This document shows positions 51,336 to 61,983 of a stretch of DNA of 64,000 nt, one piece after another. The stretch comes from Bradyrhizobium roseum. GTDB lineage: Bacteria > Pseudomonadota > Alphaproteobacteria > Rhizobiales > Xanthobacteraceae. The notes beneath the pieces are model-generated. The model was not told the origin of the DNA. It was given only the letters and a program-made list of their open reading frames with translations, and made no database searches. A program made the position numbers and the translations under genes. How positions within the stretch are numbered: position 1 is the stretch's first letter; each line of letters opens with the position of its first letter. The stretch spans positions 4,936,450 to 5,000,449 of the forward strand of contig NZ_CP129212.1 of assembly GCF_030413175.1 (NCBI RefSeq), in the 5' to 3' direction.

Positions 51336-53375
51336 ATGACTGACCAGAATACGCCCGGATCCGGATTCCAGTTCGGCCTCGCCAATTTAAAGCCCGCCGA
51401 GCCCTTGGAAAAAATCACCCTCACCTTCCCGGACGGCGCGAGCCGCGAATACGCCAGGGACATCACCGGGCTCGACGTCGCCAAGGGCATCTCGCCGTCG
51501 CTGGCCAAGCGCACCGTGGCGATGGCGCTGGATGGCGTGGTCACCGACCTCAACGATCCGATTTCAGCCGATGCGAAGATCGAACTGATCAACCGCGACG
51601 ATTCGCGCGCGCTGGAACTGATCCGGCATGACTGCGCGCATGTGCTGGCGGAAGCCGTGCAGTCGCTGTGGCCGGGCACCCAGGTGACGATCGGCCCCGT
51701 CATCGAGAACGGGTTCTATTACGACTTCTTCCGCAACGAGCCGTTCACGCCGGAAGACTTTTCCGCGATCGAAAAGAAAATGCGCGAGATTATCGCGCGC
51801 GACAAGCCCTTCACCAAGGAAGTGTGGGACCGCGAAAAAACCAAACAGGTGTTCCGCGACAAGGGCGAAGCCTTCAAGGTCGAATTGGTCGACGCGATCC
51901 CCGGCGACGAGCCGATCAAGATCTATTTCCAGGGCGACTGGTTCGACCTCTGCCGCGGCCCGCATATGTCGTCGACCGGCAAGATCGGCAGCGCCTTCAA
52001 GCTGATGAAGGTGGCCGGCGCCTATTGGCGCGGCGACAGCAACAATCCGATGCTGACGCGCATCTACGGCACGGCGTTCGCGAAGCAGGAAGAGCTCGAC
52101 GCCTATCTCAAGCAGATCGAGGAGGCCGAGAAGCGCGATCACCGCAGGCTCGGCCGCGAGCTCGACCTGTTTCACTTCCAGGAGGAAGGCCCCGGCGTGG
52201 TGTTCTGGCACCCGAAGGGCTGGACGATTTTCCAGGCGCTGATCGCCTATATGCGCCGCCGCCTGACCGGTGACTACAGCGAGGTCAACGCGCCGCAGAT
52301 CCTCGACAAGGTGTTGTGGGAAATGTCCGGCCATTGGGACTGGTACCGCGAAAACATGTTCGCGGCACAATCCGCCGGCGACGAGGCCGAGGACAAGCGC
52401 TGGTTTGCGCTGAAGCCGATGAACTGCCCGGGCCATGTGCAGATCTTCAAGCATGGCTTGAAGAGCTACCGCGACCTGCCGTTGCGCCTCGCCGAATTCG
52501 GCGTGGTGCACCGCTACGAGCCGTCGGGCGCCATGCACGGCCTGATGCGCGTACGCGGCTTCACGCAGGACGACGCCCACGTGTTCTGCACCGAGGCGCA
52601 GCTTGCCGACGAGTGTCTCAAGATCAACGAGCTGATCCTGTCGACCTATGCCGATTTCGGCTTCGACGGCGAACTCACCGTCAAACTCTCGACCCGGCCG
52701 GAGAAGCGCGTCGGCACCGACGAGATGTGGGATCACGCCGAGCGCGTGATGGCGACCGTGCTGGCGGAGATCCAGGCCAGCGGCAGCAACCGCATCAAGA
52801 CCGCGATCAACCCCGGCGAAGGCGCGTTCTACGGGCCGAAGTTCGAATATGTGCTGCGTGACGCCATCGGCCGCGACTGGCAATGCGGCACCACGCAGGT
52901 CGACTTCAACCTGCCGGAGCGTTTTGGCGCCTTTTATATCGACGCCGACGGATCGAAGAAGGTGCCGGTCATGGTTCACCGCGCGATCTGCGGTTCGATG
53001 GAGCGCTTCATCGGCATCCTGATCGAACACTTCGCCGGCAATTTTCCGCTCTGGCTGGCGCCGACCCAGGTGCTGGTCACGACGATCACGTCCGAGGGCG
53101 ACGAATACGCCAAGGTGGTGGCCGCAGCCGCCCGGCGCGCCGGCCTTCGCGTCGACATCGATCTGCGCAACGAGAAGATCAACTACAAGGTCCGCGAACA
53201 CTCGCTGGCAAAGATCCCCGCCCTGCTTGTGGTCGGCAAGAAGGAAGCCGAAAGCCATTCGGTCTCGATCCGTCGGCTCGGCAGCGATGGCCAGAAGGTG
53301 ATGCCGACGGATGAAGCGATCGCCGCGCTGGTCGAGGAAGCGACGCCGCCGGATGTGAAGCGGGCGGCGGCCTAA
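51336..53375 (+). CDS. thrS: Threonyl-tRNA synthetase
   Basis: 679 residues from ATG 51336 with GGGAGA upstream; a frame open to 50970 is a 5' shadow. N-terminal TGS domain ([25 protein letters not shown]), the editing domain with [25 protein letters not shown], class II motifs and the catalytic metal Cys in [14 protein letters not shown]. Motif 2 reads [35 protein letters not shown]. The anticodon-binding domain closes the chain. It charges tRNA-Thr, one of which is at 6635. Confidence 0.97.
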   Translation: MTDQNTPGSGFQFGLANLKPAEPLEKITLTFPDGASREYARDITGLDVAKGISPSLAKRTVAMALDGVVTDLNDPISADAKIELINRDDSRALELIRHDCAHVLAEAVQSLWPGTQVTIGPVIENGFYYDFFRNEPFTPEDFSAIEKKMREIIARDKPFTKEVWDREKTKQVFRDKGEAFKVELVDAIPGDEPIKIYFQGDWFDLCRGPHMSSTGKIGSAFKLMKVAGAYWRGDSNNPMLTRIYGTAFAKQEELDAYLKQIEEAEKRDHRRLGRELDLFHFQEEGPGVVFWHPKGWTIFQALIAYMRRRLTGDYSEVNAPQILDKVLWEMSGHWDWYRENMFAAQSAGDEAEDKRWFALKPMNCPGHVQIFKHGLKSYRDLPLRLAEFGVVHRYEPSGAMHGLMRVRGFTQDDAHVFCTEAQLADECLKINELILSTYADFGFDGELTVKLSTRPEKRVGTDEMWDHAERVMATVLAEIQASGSNRIKTAINPGEGAFYGPKFEYVLRDAIGRDWQCGTTQVDFNLPERFGAFYIDADGSKKVPVMVHRAICGSMERFIGILIEHFAGNFPLWLAPTQVLVTTITSEGDEYAKVVAAAARRAGLRVDIDLRNEKINYKVREHSLAKIPALLVVGKKEAESHSVSIRRLGSDGQKVMPTDEAIAALVEEATPPDVKRAAA

Positions 53376-53458
53376 TCATAATCGGTCTAAAACCGGCTTC
53401 CGCTGGACCGGCTGTGCCCCTATTTGGGGCACAGCCATTTCCGACGAAAGAGACCCTC

Positions 53459-54022
53459 GTGCCCGACGCCATTGAACTCCTGAAAATCCGCCGATCGGTA
53501 AAGCCCCGCGAGATGAGCGGGCCCGGCCCTTCGCCTTCCGAGATCGAGACCATTTTGACCATCGGCGCGCGGGTGCCGGACCATGGCAAGCTGACGCCGT
53601 GGCGCTTCATCGTGTTCGAGGGCGACGCCCGGGCGCGGGCCGGCGACGTCATCGCGCAGGTCTTTGCGAAGAAGAACCCGTCCGCGCCTGCCGCCGATAT
53701 CGAGGTGGAGAAGCGCCGGCTGATGGACGCGCCGCTGGTGATCGCGGTGGTCAGCTTCGTCAAGCCGCACCCGAAGGTGCCGGCCTGGGAACAGGAACTG
53801 TCCGCCGGCGCCAGCGCGATGAACATCGTCACCGCGGCGACGGCGCTCGGCTATGGCGCCAACTGGCTGACCGGCTGGTTCGCGTTCGACCGCGACGTGC
53901 TGGACGGGTTCGGATTGAAGGCGGATGAAAAGCTCGCCGGCTTCATCCATATCGGAACGCCGGCCAAGCCCGCCGAAGACCGTCCGCGCCCGGCGCTGTC
54001 CGACATCGTGACGCGGTTCTAG
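53459..54022 (+). CDS. Nitroreductase-family protein
   Basis: 187 residues from the GTG at 53459. FMN-dependent nitroreductase fold of the short YdjA-like type: LLKIRRSVKPREMSG at the start, ARVPDHGKLTPWRFIVFEG, ASAMNIVTAATALGYGANWLTGWF and KLAGFIHIGTPA. These bind FMN and NAD(P)H. It follows thrS by 83 bases in the same direction. The natural substrate is unknown. Confidence 0.92.
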   Translation: MPDAIELLKIRRSVKPREMSGPGPSPSEIETILTIGARVPDHGKLTPWRFIVFEGDARARAGDVIAQVFAKKNPSAPAADIEVEKRRLMDAPLVIAVVSFVKPHPKVPAWEQELSAGASAMNIVTAATALGYGANWLTGWFAFDRDVLDGFGLKADEKLAGFIHIGTPAKPAEDRPRPALSDIVTRF

Positions 54023-54077
54023 ATTTGCGGTTCTGGATTTCGGCTCGACAGCTCTCTTGATTATCATCAACGATAAA

Positions 54078-54109
54078 GCCCGGCGCAGAACTTTCGTTCT
54101 GCGCCGGGC
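54078..54109. terminator. Strong hairpin between convergent genes
   Basis: A fourteen-base-pair perfect stem, GCCCGGCGCAGAAC with GTTCTGCGCCGGGC, with a four-base loop. There is no long T run on either side. It separates the nitroreductase and metalloprotease genes and could serve both. Confidence 0.72.
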
Positions 54110-54150
54110 ATTGTCACGTCGTCACGCCATGACGACCATCGCGCGCATCA

Positions 54151-55008
54151 TCAACCCCACAGATGATTGTCGAAATGCTGGTGCGCCAGGTTGATCAGTT
54201 CGCCGATCTGCGTGCTCGCCAAATCAGCGCCCGATGCGGCGGCTCCATCGCTGTCGTCACCCTGCATTGAACGCAGAAGGGATCCCAGATCGGCGAAGCG
54301 GCCGCCAAGATCGCCGCCGAAGCCATCAGGCGTGCCGGCATCTGCACCGGTGCCCGTGGCGCCATCGCCCGCAGCCGTCTGGGTTCCGCCACAGCCGCCG
54401 GCGTCGCCATCGCCCGCATCTGCAGTCGGCGTTGTCGGCGTGTCAGGCGTTGCTCCGGTACCGCCATCGGGAGTGACAGTGTCGGGCGGCGTGGTCCCCG
54501 TGCCGCCGGCATCCGCCATGTCGGTGGTGTTGGCGCCATACAGCGCCACGATGCCGTCGATATCGGATTGCGTCAAACTGTCGAGCCCGAAATTGGCGGT
54601 CGAGTTCATCACCGCGTCATCGTCGTTGAAGTGACCCAGTCCAATCGCATGCCCGATCTCGTGGATCGCGACCAGGGAAAATTCCGAGCCGCTCAGATTG
54701 TCGGCGCTATCGAACTCGATATCTGCACTCTGAAGCTGGCCCCCTGAATAACTGTAGCTTGTGACGCCCAGGATGTTGCTGGCGCCATCGATCGCCCCCT
54801 CTGAGAAATCGATGTCAGATTCGGTAGTGGACGAGACCTGCTGGAATTGAATATTGGCAACCTCGGACCATTCAGCGAATGCAGCATTGATGGATTGCAT
54901 TTCTGTCTGGGAGATACTGTCGTCAACGGCCCAGGTGACAATCCCTCCCGCAGTGCCCAGTTCGGGCGAGCCCCATTTCGCGCCCTCGAGGCTGAAGTCA
55001 TTCGCCAT
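54151..55008 (-). CDS. Matrixin-type zinc metalloprotease with Gly/Thr/Asp-rich C-terminus
   Basis: 285 residues from the ATG at 55008 with GAAGGAGA four bases upstream; longer frames lack this context. The peptidase core of about 160 residues has the zinc site AIHEIGHAIGLGHF (His 116, Glu 117, His 120, His 126) and the Met-turn DAVMNS. No signal peptide is seen. The last 110 residues are a Thr/Pro/Gly/Asp-rich linker with a C-terminal helix (IGELINLAHQHFDNHLWG), as in type I-secreted proteases. No RTX repeats are visible. Release by another secretion system is possible. Substrate unknown. Confidence 0.86.
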   Translation of the reverse strand: MANDFSLEGAKWGSPELGTAGGIVTWAVDDSISQTEMQSINAAFAEWSEVANIQFQQVSSTTESDIDFSEGAIDGASNILGVTSYSYSGGQLQSADIEFDSADNLSGSEFSLVAIHEIGHAIGLGHFNDDDAVMNSTANFGLDSLTQSDIDGIVALYGANTTDMADAGGTGTTPPDTVTPDGGTGATPDTPTTPTADAGDGDAGGCGGTQTAAGDGATGTGADAGTPDGFGGDLGGRFADLGSLLRSMQGDDSDGAAASGADLASTQIGELINLAHQHFDNHLWG

Positions 55009-55315
55009 GGTATCTCCTTCACCGTTGATGTCAGTCAAGATCGCAGTATCGGACACGTAAGCTGTTCGGTTGACGAGACTGAGGCTCTCGTTGGCAAGAG
55101 TGAGGCGATACAACGCTCATTGAATGATCAGCAATACGCCGACGCGTCGACGCAGCTTTGCAACGCCGGGCATCAAGCAAAGATCGCCCATGCGGGAACC
55201 GGCACCAATAAAGTCGGAGCCGCGCTTCGGTGCGTTGCGACCTGATCAGCCGAACAGCAAGCGCTGTGCGATTCCACACGCAGGTAAGCACGGCCTTGTC
55301 TGAACCCGCGACGAC
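55009..55315. other. Intergenic stretch upstream of the metalloprotease
   Basis: About 300 bases. Contains the GAAGGAGA leader of the protease gene and no supported coding frame. Confidence 0.4.
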
Positions 55316-57799
55316 TTACGCTGCCTGCGAGGCCCGCGCAGCAAAACGAGCCAATAGTTCCGCGATCTCCGACGCCGGCTTCGCCGCGCTGAACAGAAAG
55401 CCCTGCACCTCGTTGCAGCCTTCGGCGCGCAGCCAGTCGAGTTGATCCTCGGTCTCCACGCCTTCGGCCGTGGTCGTGATGTTCAGGCTGCGGCCGAGGC
55501 CGGAGATGGCGCGCACGATCGCGACGCAGTCGGAACGCTCGACGAGATCCTTGACGAACGAGCGGTCGATCTTGATCTTGTCGAACGGAAAGCTGCGAAG
55601 ATAACTCAGGCTGGAATAGCCGGTGCCGAAATCGTCCATGGATATGCTGACGCCGAGCTCGCGCAACTGATGCAGGATCGCCAGATTGGCTTCGGTCTCG
55701 GCCAGGAACACCGACTCGGTGATTTCGAGTTCGAGCCGCCGCGGCGACAGGCCGGAATGCGCCAGCGCCGAGATCACCGCCTGAACCAGATTGCGGCTGC
55801 GGAACTGGACCGGGGACAGATTGACCGCGACCTTGATGTCCTCGGGCCAGCTCACCGCTTCGGAACAAGCCTCGCGCAGCACCCACTCGCCGAGCGCCAC
55901 GATCAATCCGATATCTTCCGCGACCGGAATGAAATCCATCGGAGAAACCATGCCCTTTTCCGGATGACGCCAGCGCAACAGCGATTCGAACCCGCTGATA
56001 CGGTTGGCGGCCAAATCCACAAGCGGCTGATAGTGCAGCTCGAATTCTCCGCCGGCAAAGGCGCGGCGCAGGTCGCGCTCCATATCGCGGCGCTTCTGGG
56101 CCTGGCGATCCATGTCGCGCTCGAAGAAGCGATGAACGCCGCCGCCATCGGCCTTCGCCCGGTACAGCGCCATGTCCGCGTTGCGCATCAGTTCCTCGCT
56201 GGTCGCGCCATCGCCGGGCGACAGCGAGATTCCGATGCTTGCGCCAACGACCACTTCGAGCCCATCGAGATCATAGCGCGCGCTCAGCACGCCGATCAGC
56301 CGGTCGGCGAAGTCGCTCACGTCGTTCGGCGACACCTCCGAGACCAGCACGATGGCGAATTCGTCGCCGCCGAGCCGGGCGACGACATTGTCGCCGCGCA
56401 CCTCGGATTTGAGCCGCTCGGCCACCTGCTTCAGCAGGCGATCGCCCATCGGATGGCCGAATGAATCGTTGACGTTCTTGAACAGATCGAGATCGACGCA
56501 CAACACCGCAACGCGCCTGTTGCCGGACGCCGCCCGCTCGAGCGACGCGCGAAGGCGGTCCTGATAGAAGGCGCGGTTCGGCAGGTTGGTCAAGCCGTCG
56601 TGATGGGCCATGTGAGCGATCCGCGCCTCTGCTTCGCGGCGCTCGGTGATATCGACCGCTGCGACCAGATAGCCGTCATATCCGTCAAAGGCGACGCGGC
56701 GCCCGAATGTCAGCACGTGGATTTCGCTGCCGTCGGCCTTCAAATGCCGCCAGTCCCGGCTCGAATGATAGACATCTCCGATCTGCTGCAGCGCCTGGCT
56801 GTGGCTTGCCCACTCATCCTCCGGCCAGATCTGGCGAAGCTGCATCTGCAGGAAGGTTTCGCGTGGATAGCCATAATGTCGGACGGCCGCGTCGTTGACG
56901 CTGAGGAATTGGGTCGTTTCGACGTCGAACACCCACATCGGCATCGGATTGTTGTCGAACAGCAGGCGGAAGGAAACTTCACTCCGCTTCAGCGCCGTGA
57001 CATCCGAGACCGTGAGCGACAGCATGTCGCCGAACGCCGTCACGCCCAACCGCAGACAGCGGTCTTCGCTGTCGATTTCGATCTGGCCGCCATTGCCGCC
57101 GACGATGATGTCGCGCAAGCGCCGAAGCACCTCCGGTCGGCATAGCAGGTTTCCCCCGGCGGCGAGCCGGCGCCATAACAACGCGGATGCCGGTTGCCGC
57201 AGCAGCCGCGCCGCGCCCTGATTGAGGTGGACGATCTGAAAATCGGAAGGGCTGCCGCTCGCATTGCGGATCGCCGCGAGTGACAGGACGCCCTCGTCGG
57301 TCGACGAAAAGATCGTGTCGAGCAGATTGAATTTCGGGCCCCGCTCGTTGACGTAGGCGCTGACGAGAGTGGCGCCCCAGCGCGAGGATGTCGGCAGCGC
57401 CAGCACGTCGTAAGTCCGAACCAGTCCGTCGCGCACGCAATGCGCGATGGCAAGATGCGGACAGCCGTTCTGCAGCGCGTGAGACGCCGCCTCGCCGAGC
57501 GTGGTCGCACAATCCGGCGGCAACGCGCTCAGGGGAATGTCCCAGCGATCGTCATTGAGCCATTGCTGGACGTAGCGGCCGCTGTGCGAGAGGGCAAACA
57601 TCCCGCCGTCGTGGCGCAGCAGTACCACATGGTCCGCCATCCGGCCGAGGCTGCCCAGCATGACGTCCTCGTAGCGCGGCAGATTCTCGCCCGGGCGCAA
57701 CGCAGCCTGCCATTTGCGCTTTAGAACCGGGACGTCGGCAAACATCTCGGTGTTGAATTTCTCCGACGTCTTTTTCGATGATCTGTTTGCCGCAACCAT
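55316..57799 (-). CDS. PAS-GGDEF-EAL cyclic-di-GMP enzyme
   Basis: 827 residues, no membrane helix seen. An N-terminal sensor region of about 280 residues with a PAS-like fold is followed by a PAS domain (SVNDAAVRHYGYPRETFLQMQ), a GGDEF domain with intact RLGGDEFAIVL at about 470, and an EAL domain. The EAL signature reads FESLLRW (ESL instead of EAL); the metal- and substrate-binding later motifs, LELEITESVF and SMDDFGTGYSSLSYL, are present. It could thus both make and break c-di-GMP. It is monocistronic, and a separate PAS/DUF1457 gene lies at the end of the window. Confidence 0.94.
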   Translation of the reverse strand: MVAANRSSKKTSEKFNTEMFADVPVLKRKWQAALRPGENLPRYEDVMLGSLGRMADHVVLLRHDGGMFALSHSGRYVQQWLNDDRWDIPLSALPPDCATTLGEAASHALQNGCPHLAIAHCVRDGLVRTYDVLALPTSSRWGATLVSAYVNERGPKFNLLDTIFSSTDEGVLSLAAIRNASGSPSDFQIVHLNQGAARLLRQPASALLWRRLAAGGNLLCRPEVLRRLRDIIVGGNGGQIEIDSEDRCLRLGVTAFGDMLSLTVSDVTALKRSEVSFRLLFDNNPMPMWVFDVETTQFLSVNDAAVRHYGYPRETFLQMQLRQIWPEDEWASHSQALQQIGDVYHSSRDWRHLKADGSEIHVLTFGRRVAFDGYDGYLVAAVDITERREAEARIAHMAHHDGLTNLPNRAFYQDRLRASLERAASGNRRVAVLCVDLDLFKNVNDSFGHPMGDRLLKQVAERLKSEVRGDNVVARLGGDEFAIVLVSEVSPNDVSDFADRLIGVLSARYDLDGLEVVVGASIGISLSPGDGATSEELMRNADMALYRAKADGGGVHRFFERDMDRQAQKRRDMERDLRRAFAGGEFELHYQPLVDLAANRISGFESLLRWRHPEKGMVSPMDFIPVAEDIGLIVALGEWVLREACSEAVSWPEDIKVAVNLSPVQFRSRNLVQAVISALAHSGLSPRRLELEITESVFLAETEANLAILHQLRELGVSISMDDFGTGYSSLSYLRSFPFDKIKIDRSFVKDLVERSDCVAIVRAISGLGRSLNITTTAEGVETEDQLDWLRAEGCNEVQGFLFSAAKPASEIAELLARFAARASQAA

Positions 57800-57949
57800 G
57801 ACCTGCCCCGCTTTACGCGCTCAATCCCGGGGGCATCCAATGCAGCCGCCTTTAAGGCTCTGTAAAAATCGCGGCGGCGGTACGCCGATAGGACCATTGT
57901 GACAGTTTTAAGCTGCGCGATGGTTAGTGTGCGTTAGAGACTGTGACAG

Positions 57950-59047
57950 TCAGCGCGCGATGACCTCGACCTCGCCGTCGACGCCGTTGACGACGTTGAA
58001 GGGACGCTCGAACACCTTGCCCTCGTTCTTGGCGATCGCGCGGTATTCGCCTTCGGACAGCACGACGCGGGGAAATGCGCCGATCGATTCCTTGATGACG
58101 TCGCCGCCCGGCGTGATGACCGACCAGGCGGTATTGGCGAGCGCCTCGCCGCCCCTGTCGCTGACGAGTTTCAGCGTAATGACCGCCGCACGGTGGCTGA
58201 CGGTCACGTCGGTCAATTTGCCGGCCTGGACGCGGATGTCGGAGCGCACGACCGAGTTGGCGTCGCCGTAGTTGGAAATGATGTAATAGGTCCCCTCGGG
58301 GAGCAGCGCGACGTCGCCGGCAGCTACGTTGGGGACCAGCGACTGGCGGTCGGTGCCGGCGTTGCCGCCCTCGAACTGACTGCCCTTGTACAGCGCGAAC
58401 GAAATCTGGTTCGGCGGGATCTTGCTCGAACCCACGCGGCCCTCGATGCGCAACCCGCCGGCCGGAAGCACAAAGGCAAGACGGTCGGTCTCCGCCTTCA
58501 GGCTCACCGCCCGCACCGCGCTGACCAGGCCGAGCGCGACATGGACGACGTAGTTGCCGGGCGGCAGCACGATGTTCGGCGTCGCGCCGCGCTCCTCGCG
58601 GATCAGCTTGAACGTGCCGGTGTCGTCGGGCTTGTCAGCGAACACCCGCCACACCAGTCCGCCATTGATGACCGGCAGATCCTTGCCGTAGCGCGCCGTC
58701 AGCGACAGCACCCCCTGGGTGGGAACAGCAGGCGCCGGCGGCGCGGCCGGCGGGATCGTGACGATCGTCGGCGGCACGATGGTCGGCTGGTTCAACGGCG
58801 GCGGAACCGTCGGGATCGCTCCCGTCCCCGATGGCGGCGCCAGGTTCAGGGCTGGCGAGGTCTGTACGTCAGGCACCGCGGCCGGGGGCACCGGCGGCGG
58901 GCGATCCTGGAACATCTGGGCCGACGCGGAGCCAGGAAGTACCAGGGCAAGCGCCAAAGCCAGCATCAAGGCGAACGCTTTCCGCGGGAAAGGCCATCCG
59001 CCCCGCCCGAATCCAACGATACCGTTACCGCCCGAGATCATCGCCAT
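57950..59047 (-). CDS. Exported protein with Pro-rich N-terminus
   Basis: 365 residues from ATG 59047. A basic stretch and hydrophobic core (AFALMLALALALVLPGSASAQ) form a signal peptide. Residues 45 to 115 are very Pro-rich (a likely flexible spacer). The rest has repeated beta strands of similar type (LPPGNYVVHVALG, LPEGTYYIISNYGD, LSEGEYRAIAKNEG), three units with a GxY motif. It suggests three carboxypeptidase-regulatory- or PEGA-like domains. Function unknown. It is divergent from the patatin gene. Confidence 0.8.
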   Translation of the reverse strand: MAMISGGNGIVGFGRGGWPFPRKAFALMLALALALVLPGSASAQMFQDRPPPVPPAAVPDVQTSPALNLAPPSGTGAIPTVPPPLNQPTIVPPTIVTIPPAAPPAPAVPTQGVLSLTARYGKDLPVINGGLVWRVFADKPDDTGTFKLIREERGATPNIVLPPGNYVVHVALGLVSAVRAVSLKAETDRLAFVLPAGGLRIEGRVGSSKIPPNQISFALYKGSQFEGGNAGTDRQSLVPNVAAGDVALLPEGTYYIISNYGDANSVVRSDIRVQAGKLTDVTVSHRAAVITLKLVSDRGGEALANTAWSVITPGGDVIKESIGAFPRVVLSEGEYRAIAKNEGKVFERPFNVVNGVDGEVEVIAR

Positions 59048-59274
59048 GCTTTTCACCGAAAACGCGGCAAATTCAAGCCTCCAGCGCGGGACATGGGCGG
59101 GCGATGGTGGCGGAACCTGCGCCGGCACCCAATGTGAGGCCTGCGGTCGTGCTCAGGCCACATTCCCTGCCTAGGCGGCTCCGCCGGCCATAAACCATGC
59201 GGGTGGATCAAAACGAACGGTTCTGGTGCGGCCGCAGCGCAGCGAATAGAGTCGAGGCCGCAGGAGAGTTTGCG

Positions 59275-60324
59275 GTGTTGGATCATTGGATGGGCCGCGG
59301 CCAAAAGGGCTCCGATTCGCAGGACAAGGTGGGTCTCGGCAGCATCCGACGGCCGGTGATCGGGCTGGCGCTGGGCGGCGGCGCCGCCCGCGGCTTTGCC
59401 CATATCGGGATCCTCCGAACGCTGGCGGCCCACGGCATCGTCCCCAACGTCGTCGTGGGGACGTCGATCGGCGCCGTTGTCGGCGGCGCCTACGCGTCCG
59501 GACATCTCGACACGCTGGAGGACTGGGCGCGCCGCCTGCAGCCGCGAAACATCCTCTCCTATCTCGATATCCGCCTGAACGGGTCCGGCTTGATCGGCGG
59601 TGCAAAACTTGCGGCCGAACTCGAGACCGCAATGGGCCAGACCCCGATCGAAGACCTGCCGGTAAAATTCGCCACGGTCGCGACCGAAGTCCGCACCGGC
59701 CACGAGATCTGGCTGACCCATGGTCCGATGGTGGATGCGATGCGCGCCTCCTATGCGCTGCCGGGAATATTCTCGCCGGTGCTGGTCGGCGACCGCTGGC
59801 TGGTCGATGGCGCGCTGGTCAATCCGGTGCCGGTGTCGGCGGCGCGCGCGCTCGGCGCGGAGATCGTCATCGCCGCCAATCTTTCCAGCGACGTCTTCAC
59901 GCATTCCACGACGATTTATTCCCACGGTCCAACGCCAGGCGTCACGGTATCGGTGATGCCGGAGCCCGAAGCCGAGCCGCGCAGGCGCGGCATCGGAAAG
60001 TTCTTCTCTGCCGAGCGCACCATGAAGCGTGAGTTCTTCGGCGGCGGTGGACGGCCCGGCATCTCTTCGGTGATGGTCGATGCCTTCAACATCATGCAGG
60101 ACCGCATCACTCGCGCGCGGCTGGCTGGCGATCCGCCGGACCTGCTGATCTCGCCCCGCGTCGGCAAGATCGGCTGGTTCGACTTTCACCGCGCCGACGA
60201 ACTGATCGCCCATGGCGCTAAGGCTGCCGAACGGGCCATCGAATCGATCCAGGAGGCGATCCATATCCTGGCGCCGCCGCCGGCCGGTGAGGCCGGGCCT
60301 GCTGTCGAGAAGGTCGAGAAATAA
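59275..60324 (+). CDS. Patatin-like phospholipase
   Basis: 349 residues from GTG 59275, with GGAG at eight bases; a longer frame to 59197 is possible. Patatin fold with the oxyanion loop LALGGGAARGFAHIG, the nucleophile VVGTSIGAVVGG (Ser about 64) and the catalytic Asp in WLVDGALVNPVP. It hydrolyses acyl esters from lipids. No membrane helix is seen. The CBS-domain gene converges six bases after its stop. Confidence 0.93.
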   Translation: MLDHWMGRGQKGSDSQDKVGLGSIRRPVIGLALGGGAARGFAHIGILRTLAAHGIVPNVVVGTSIGAVVGGAYASGHLDTLEDWARRLQPRNILSYLDIRLNGSGLIGGAKLAAELETAMGQTPIEDLPVKFATVATEVRTGHEIWLTHGPMVDAMRASYALPGIFSPVLVGDRWLVDGALVNPVPVSAARALGAEIVIAANLSSDVFTHSTTIYSHGPTPGVTVSVMPEPEAEPRRRGIGKFFSAERTMKREFFGGGGRPGISSVMVDAFNIMQDRITRARLAGDPPDLLISPRVGKIGWFDFHRADELIAHGAKAAERAIESIQEAIHILAPPPAGEAGPAVEKVEK

Positions 60325-60329
60325 GCGCG

Positions 60330-60758
60330 TCAGGCCGTCTTGATGTAGTCGCGCAGCGCTTCCTGTTCGGCTTCGTATTCCTGAACGCGGTGCTTGACGA
60401 TGTCGCCGATCGAGATCAGGCCCACCACCTTGCCCTCCTCGACCACGGGCAAATGACGGAACTTGCCGATCGTCATCATTTCCATGATGCCGGAGACGGT
60501 ATCGGCCTGACGGCAGCTCACCACCCTGCGCGTCATCACCTCGCTGACCGGCTCCTCAAGTACCCGCGCGCCCCGCTCGCCCAGCACCCGGACGATGTCA
60601 CGTTCCGACAGGATGCCTTCCAGCCGTCCCTGGTTCATGACCAGCACGGCGCCGATCCTGCGTTCGGCAAGGATCTTGACCGCCGCCGAGAGCTTGGCGT
60701 CCGGTTCGACGCTCAGGATCTGGTGGCCTTTGACGTCGAGAATTGAACGTACCGTCAT
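60330..60758 (-). CDS. CBS-domain protein
   Basis: 142 residues from ATG 60758 (GGGAGA upstream), made of two CBS domains: KGHQILSVEPDAKLSAAVKILAERRIGAVLVM and EVMTRRVVSCRQADTVSGIMEMMTIGKFRHLPVVEEGKVVGLISIGDIV. Such stand-alone pairs usually bind adenine nucleotides and act as small energy sensors. The target is unknown. It is convergent with the patatin gene. Confidence 0.93.
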   Translation of the reverse strand: MTVRSILDVKGHQILSVEPDAKLSAAVKILAERRIGAVLVMNQGRLEGILSERDIVRVLGERGARVLEEPVSEVMTRRVVSCRQADTVSGIMEMMTIGKFRHLPVVEEGKVVGLISIGDIVKHRVQEYEAEQEALRDYIKTA

Positions 60759-60948
60759 TGTCGTCTCCCTGAATCCGTTCGTGCTCCCGAGAGCCCGACT
60801 TGTTCGCGAGTCTTCAATCAACAGTTCCGCGCCGATTTCATTTCGGGGCGCGGTTGACACGCGCGGCTGTCCTTGACGGCAGCGGCATTGGCTTGCGTTG
60901 CAACCTGCGTGGATGATGAATGAATTCGTTCTGCGCCGCAAGCGGCGA

Positions 60949-61746
60949 TCAGACGCGACCGGGTTCGTCCGGTGACGAAACGTCCGTCGCATGCGGCATC
61001 GCACGCGGCACCGGATCGAACAGCGAAAACAGCATCAGGCCGGCGAGAAATCCGCCGATATGCGCCTGCCAGGCCACGCTGGCGCCGTCCGCGCCGATCG
61101 AAATCGAGCCGAGGCCAAAGATGATGTTGACGCCGAACCATACCGCGAGGAATCCAAGCACGCGCGTATTGCGCAACGCACGGCCTAGCGACAGCGCTGG
61201 AACTTTTGCCGCGGCATCCGCATCGCCCCGATTGAACGAAAGAAAGCTTCCCCGCACGAAAGCGAAACGGATCGCGGCCGCCATGGCGCCGGATACCGAA
61301 GCCGAAGCGCCGATCATCGGCGCGATGGCATGTTCATGGCTGACGAGATGGGCCACCGCGCCCGCCGCCGCGGTCACCGCCATGAATGCGAAGAATCGCG
61401 CGGGACCAAATCGGCGCGCCAGTGCGCTGCCGAACGGCAACAGCCACAGCACGTTGAAACCGATATGGCTGAGATTTGCATGCAACAGGGAATAGCTGAC
61501 GAAGGTCCAGACCTTGGCGCCGGCCCCACCGGGAAAGGTGATATTGAGCAACGTCGAATCGTAGCGCTTGGGGATGAAACCGAACACGTCGATGGTCCAG
61601 TTCTCCAGTTCCACCGGCAGGAGCACCCGCAGATGAATCGCCGCGATCAGCAGCACATAGGCCGTCAGCGCGCCCGGAAGCGTCAGGATCGGCTCGTGCG
61701 GGGCCTCCGGCGGCTCGGCCGGGGATGAGTAGGACTGCGATTCCAA
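60949..61746 (-). CDS. Rhomboid-family intramembrane serine protease
   Basis: 265 residues from TTG 61746 (start uncertain). Six membrane helices with the rhomboid core: LHANLSHIGFNVLWLLPFGSALARRFG (loop 1 region), the catalytic Ser in IGASASVSGAMAAA, and the catalytic His in VAWQAHIGGFLAG. The Ser motif is GASA rather than the more common GxSG. I believe this form occurs in alphaproteobacteria. It would cut membrane proteins inside the bilayer. It lies downstream of a probable small RNA gene and its terminator. Confidence 0.88.
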   Translation of the reverse strand: MESQSYSSPAEPPEAPHEPILTLPGALTAYVLLIAAIHLRVLLPVELENWTIDVFGFIPKRYDSTLLNITFPGGAGAKVWTFVSYSLLHANLSHIGFNVLWLLPFGSALARRFGPARFFAFMAVTAAAGAVAHLVSHEHAIAPMIGASASVSGAMAAAIRFAFVRGSFLSFNRGDADAAAKVPALSLGRALRNTRVLGFLAVWFGVNIIFGLGSISIGADGASVAWQAHIGGFLAGLMLFSLFDPVPRAMPHATDVSSPDEPGRV

Positions 61747-61983
61747 AGGCAGGACCTTGCAAGTCAGCTTCGAGGCATATCGGTCCAGATAGGCGGCTTT
61801 ACCCGCCCTGTGCAAGTGCACAATCGGAGCTGTCCGTGTCCCGGAGGCGGCGCGGCATCGTGATGTGACGCAGCGCCGGGATCCAGCCTGCGTCATGTGG
61901 TCCCGGCCCTGCGGAGCAGCGTGTCGGACGATGCTTCGCATCGCCGATAGGACGCTGCGCCACGTCCAGGACATGAGACGGCC

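Noticed and set aside
51564..53258. 564-codon minus-strand open frame
   Set aside because: Antisense to thrS, no family features.
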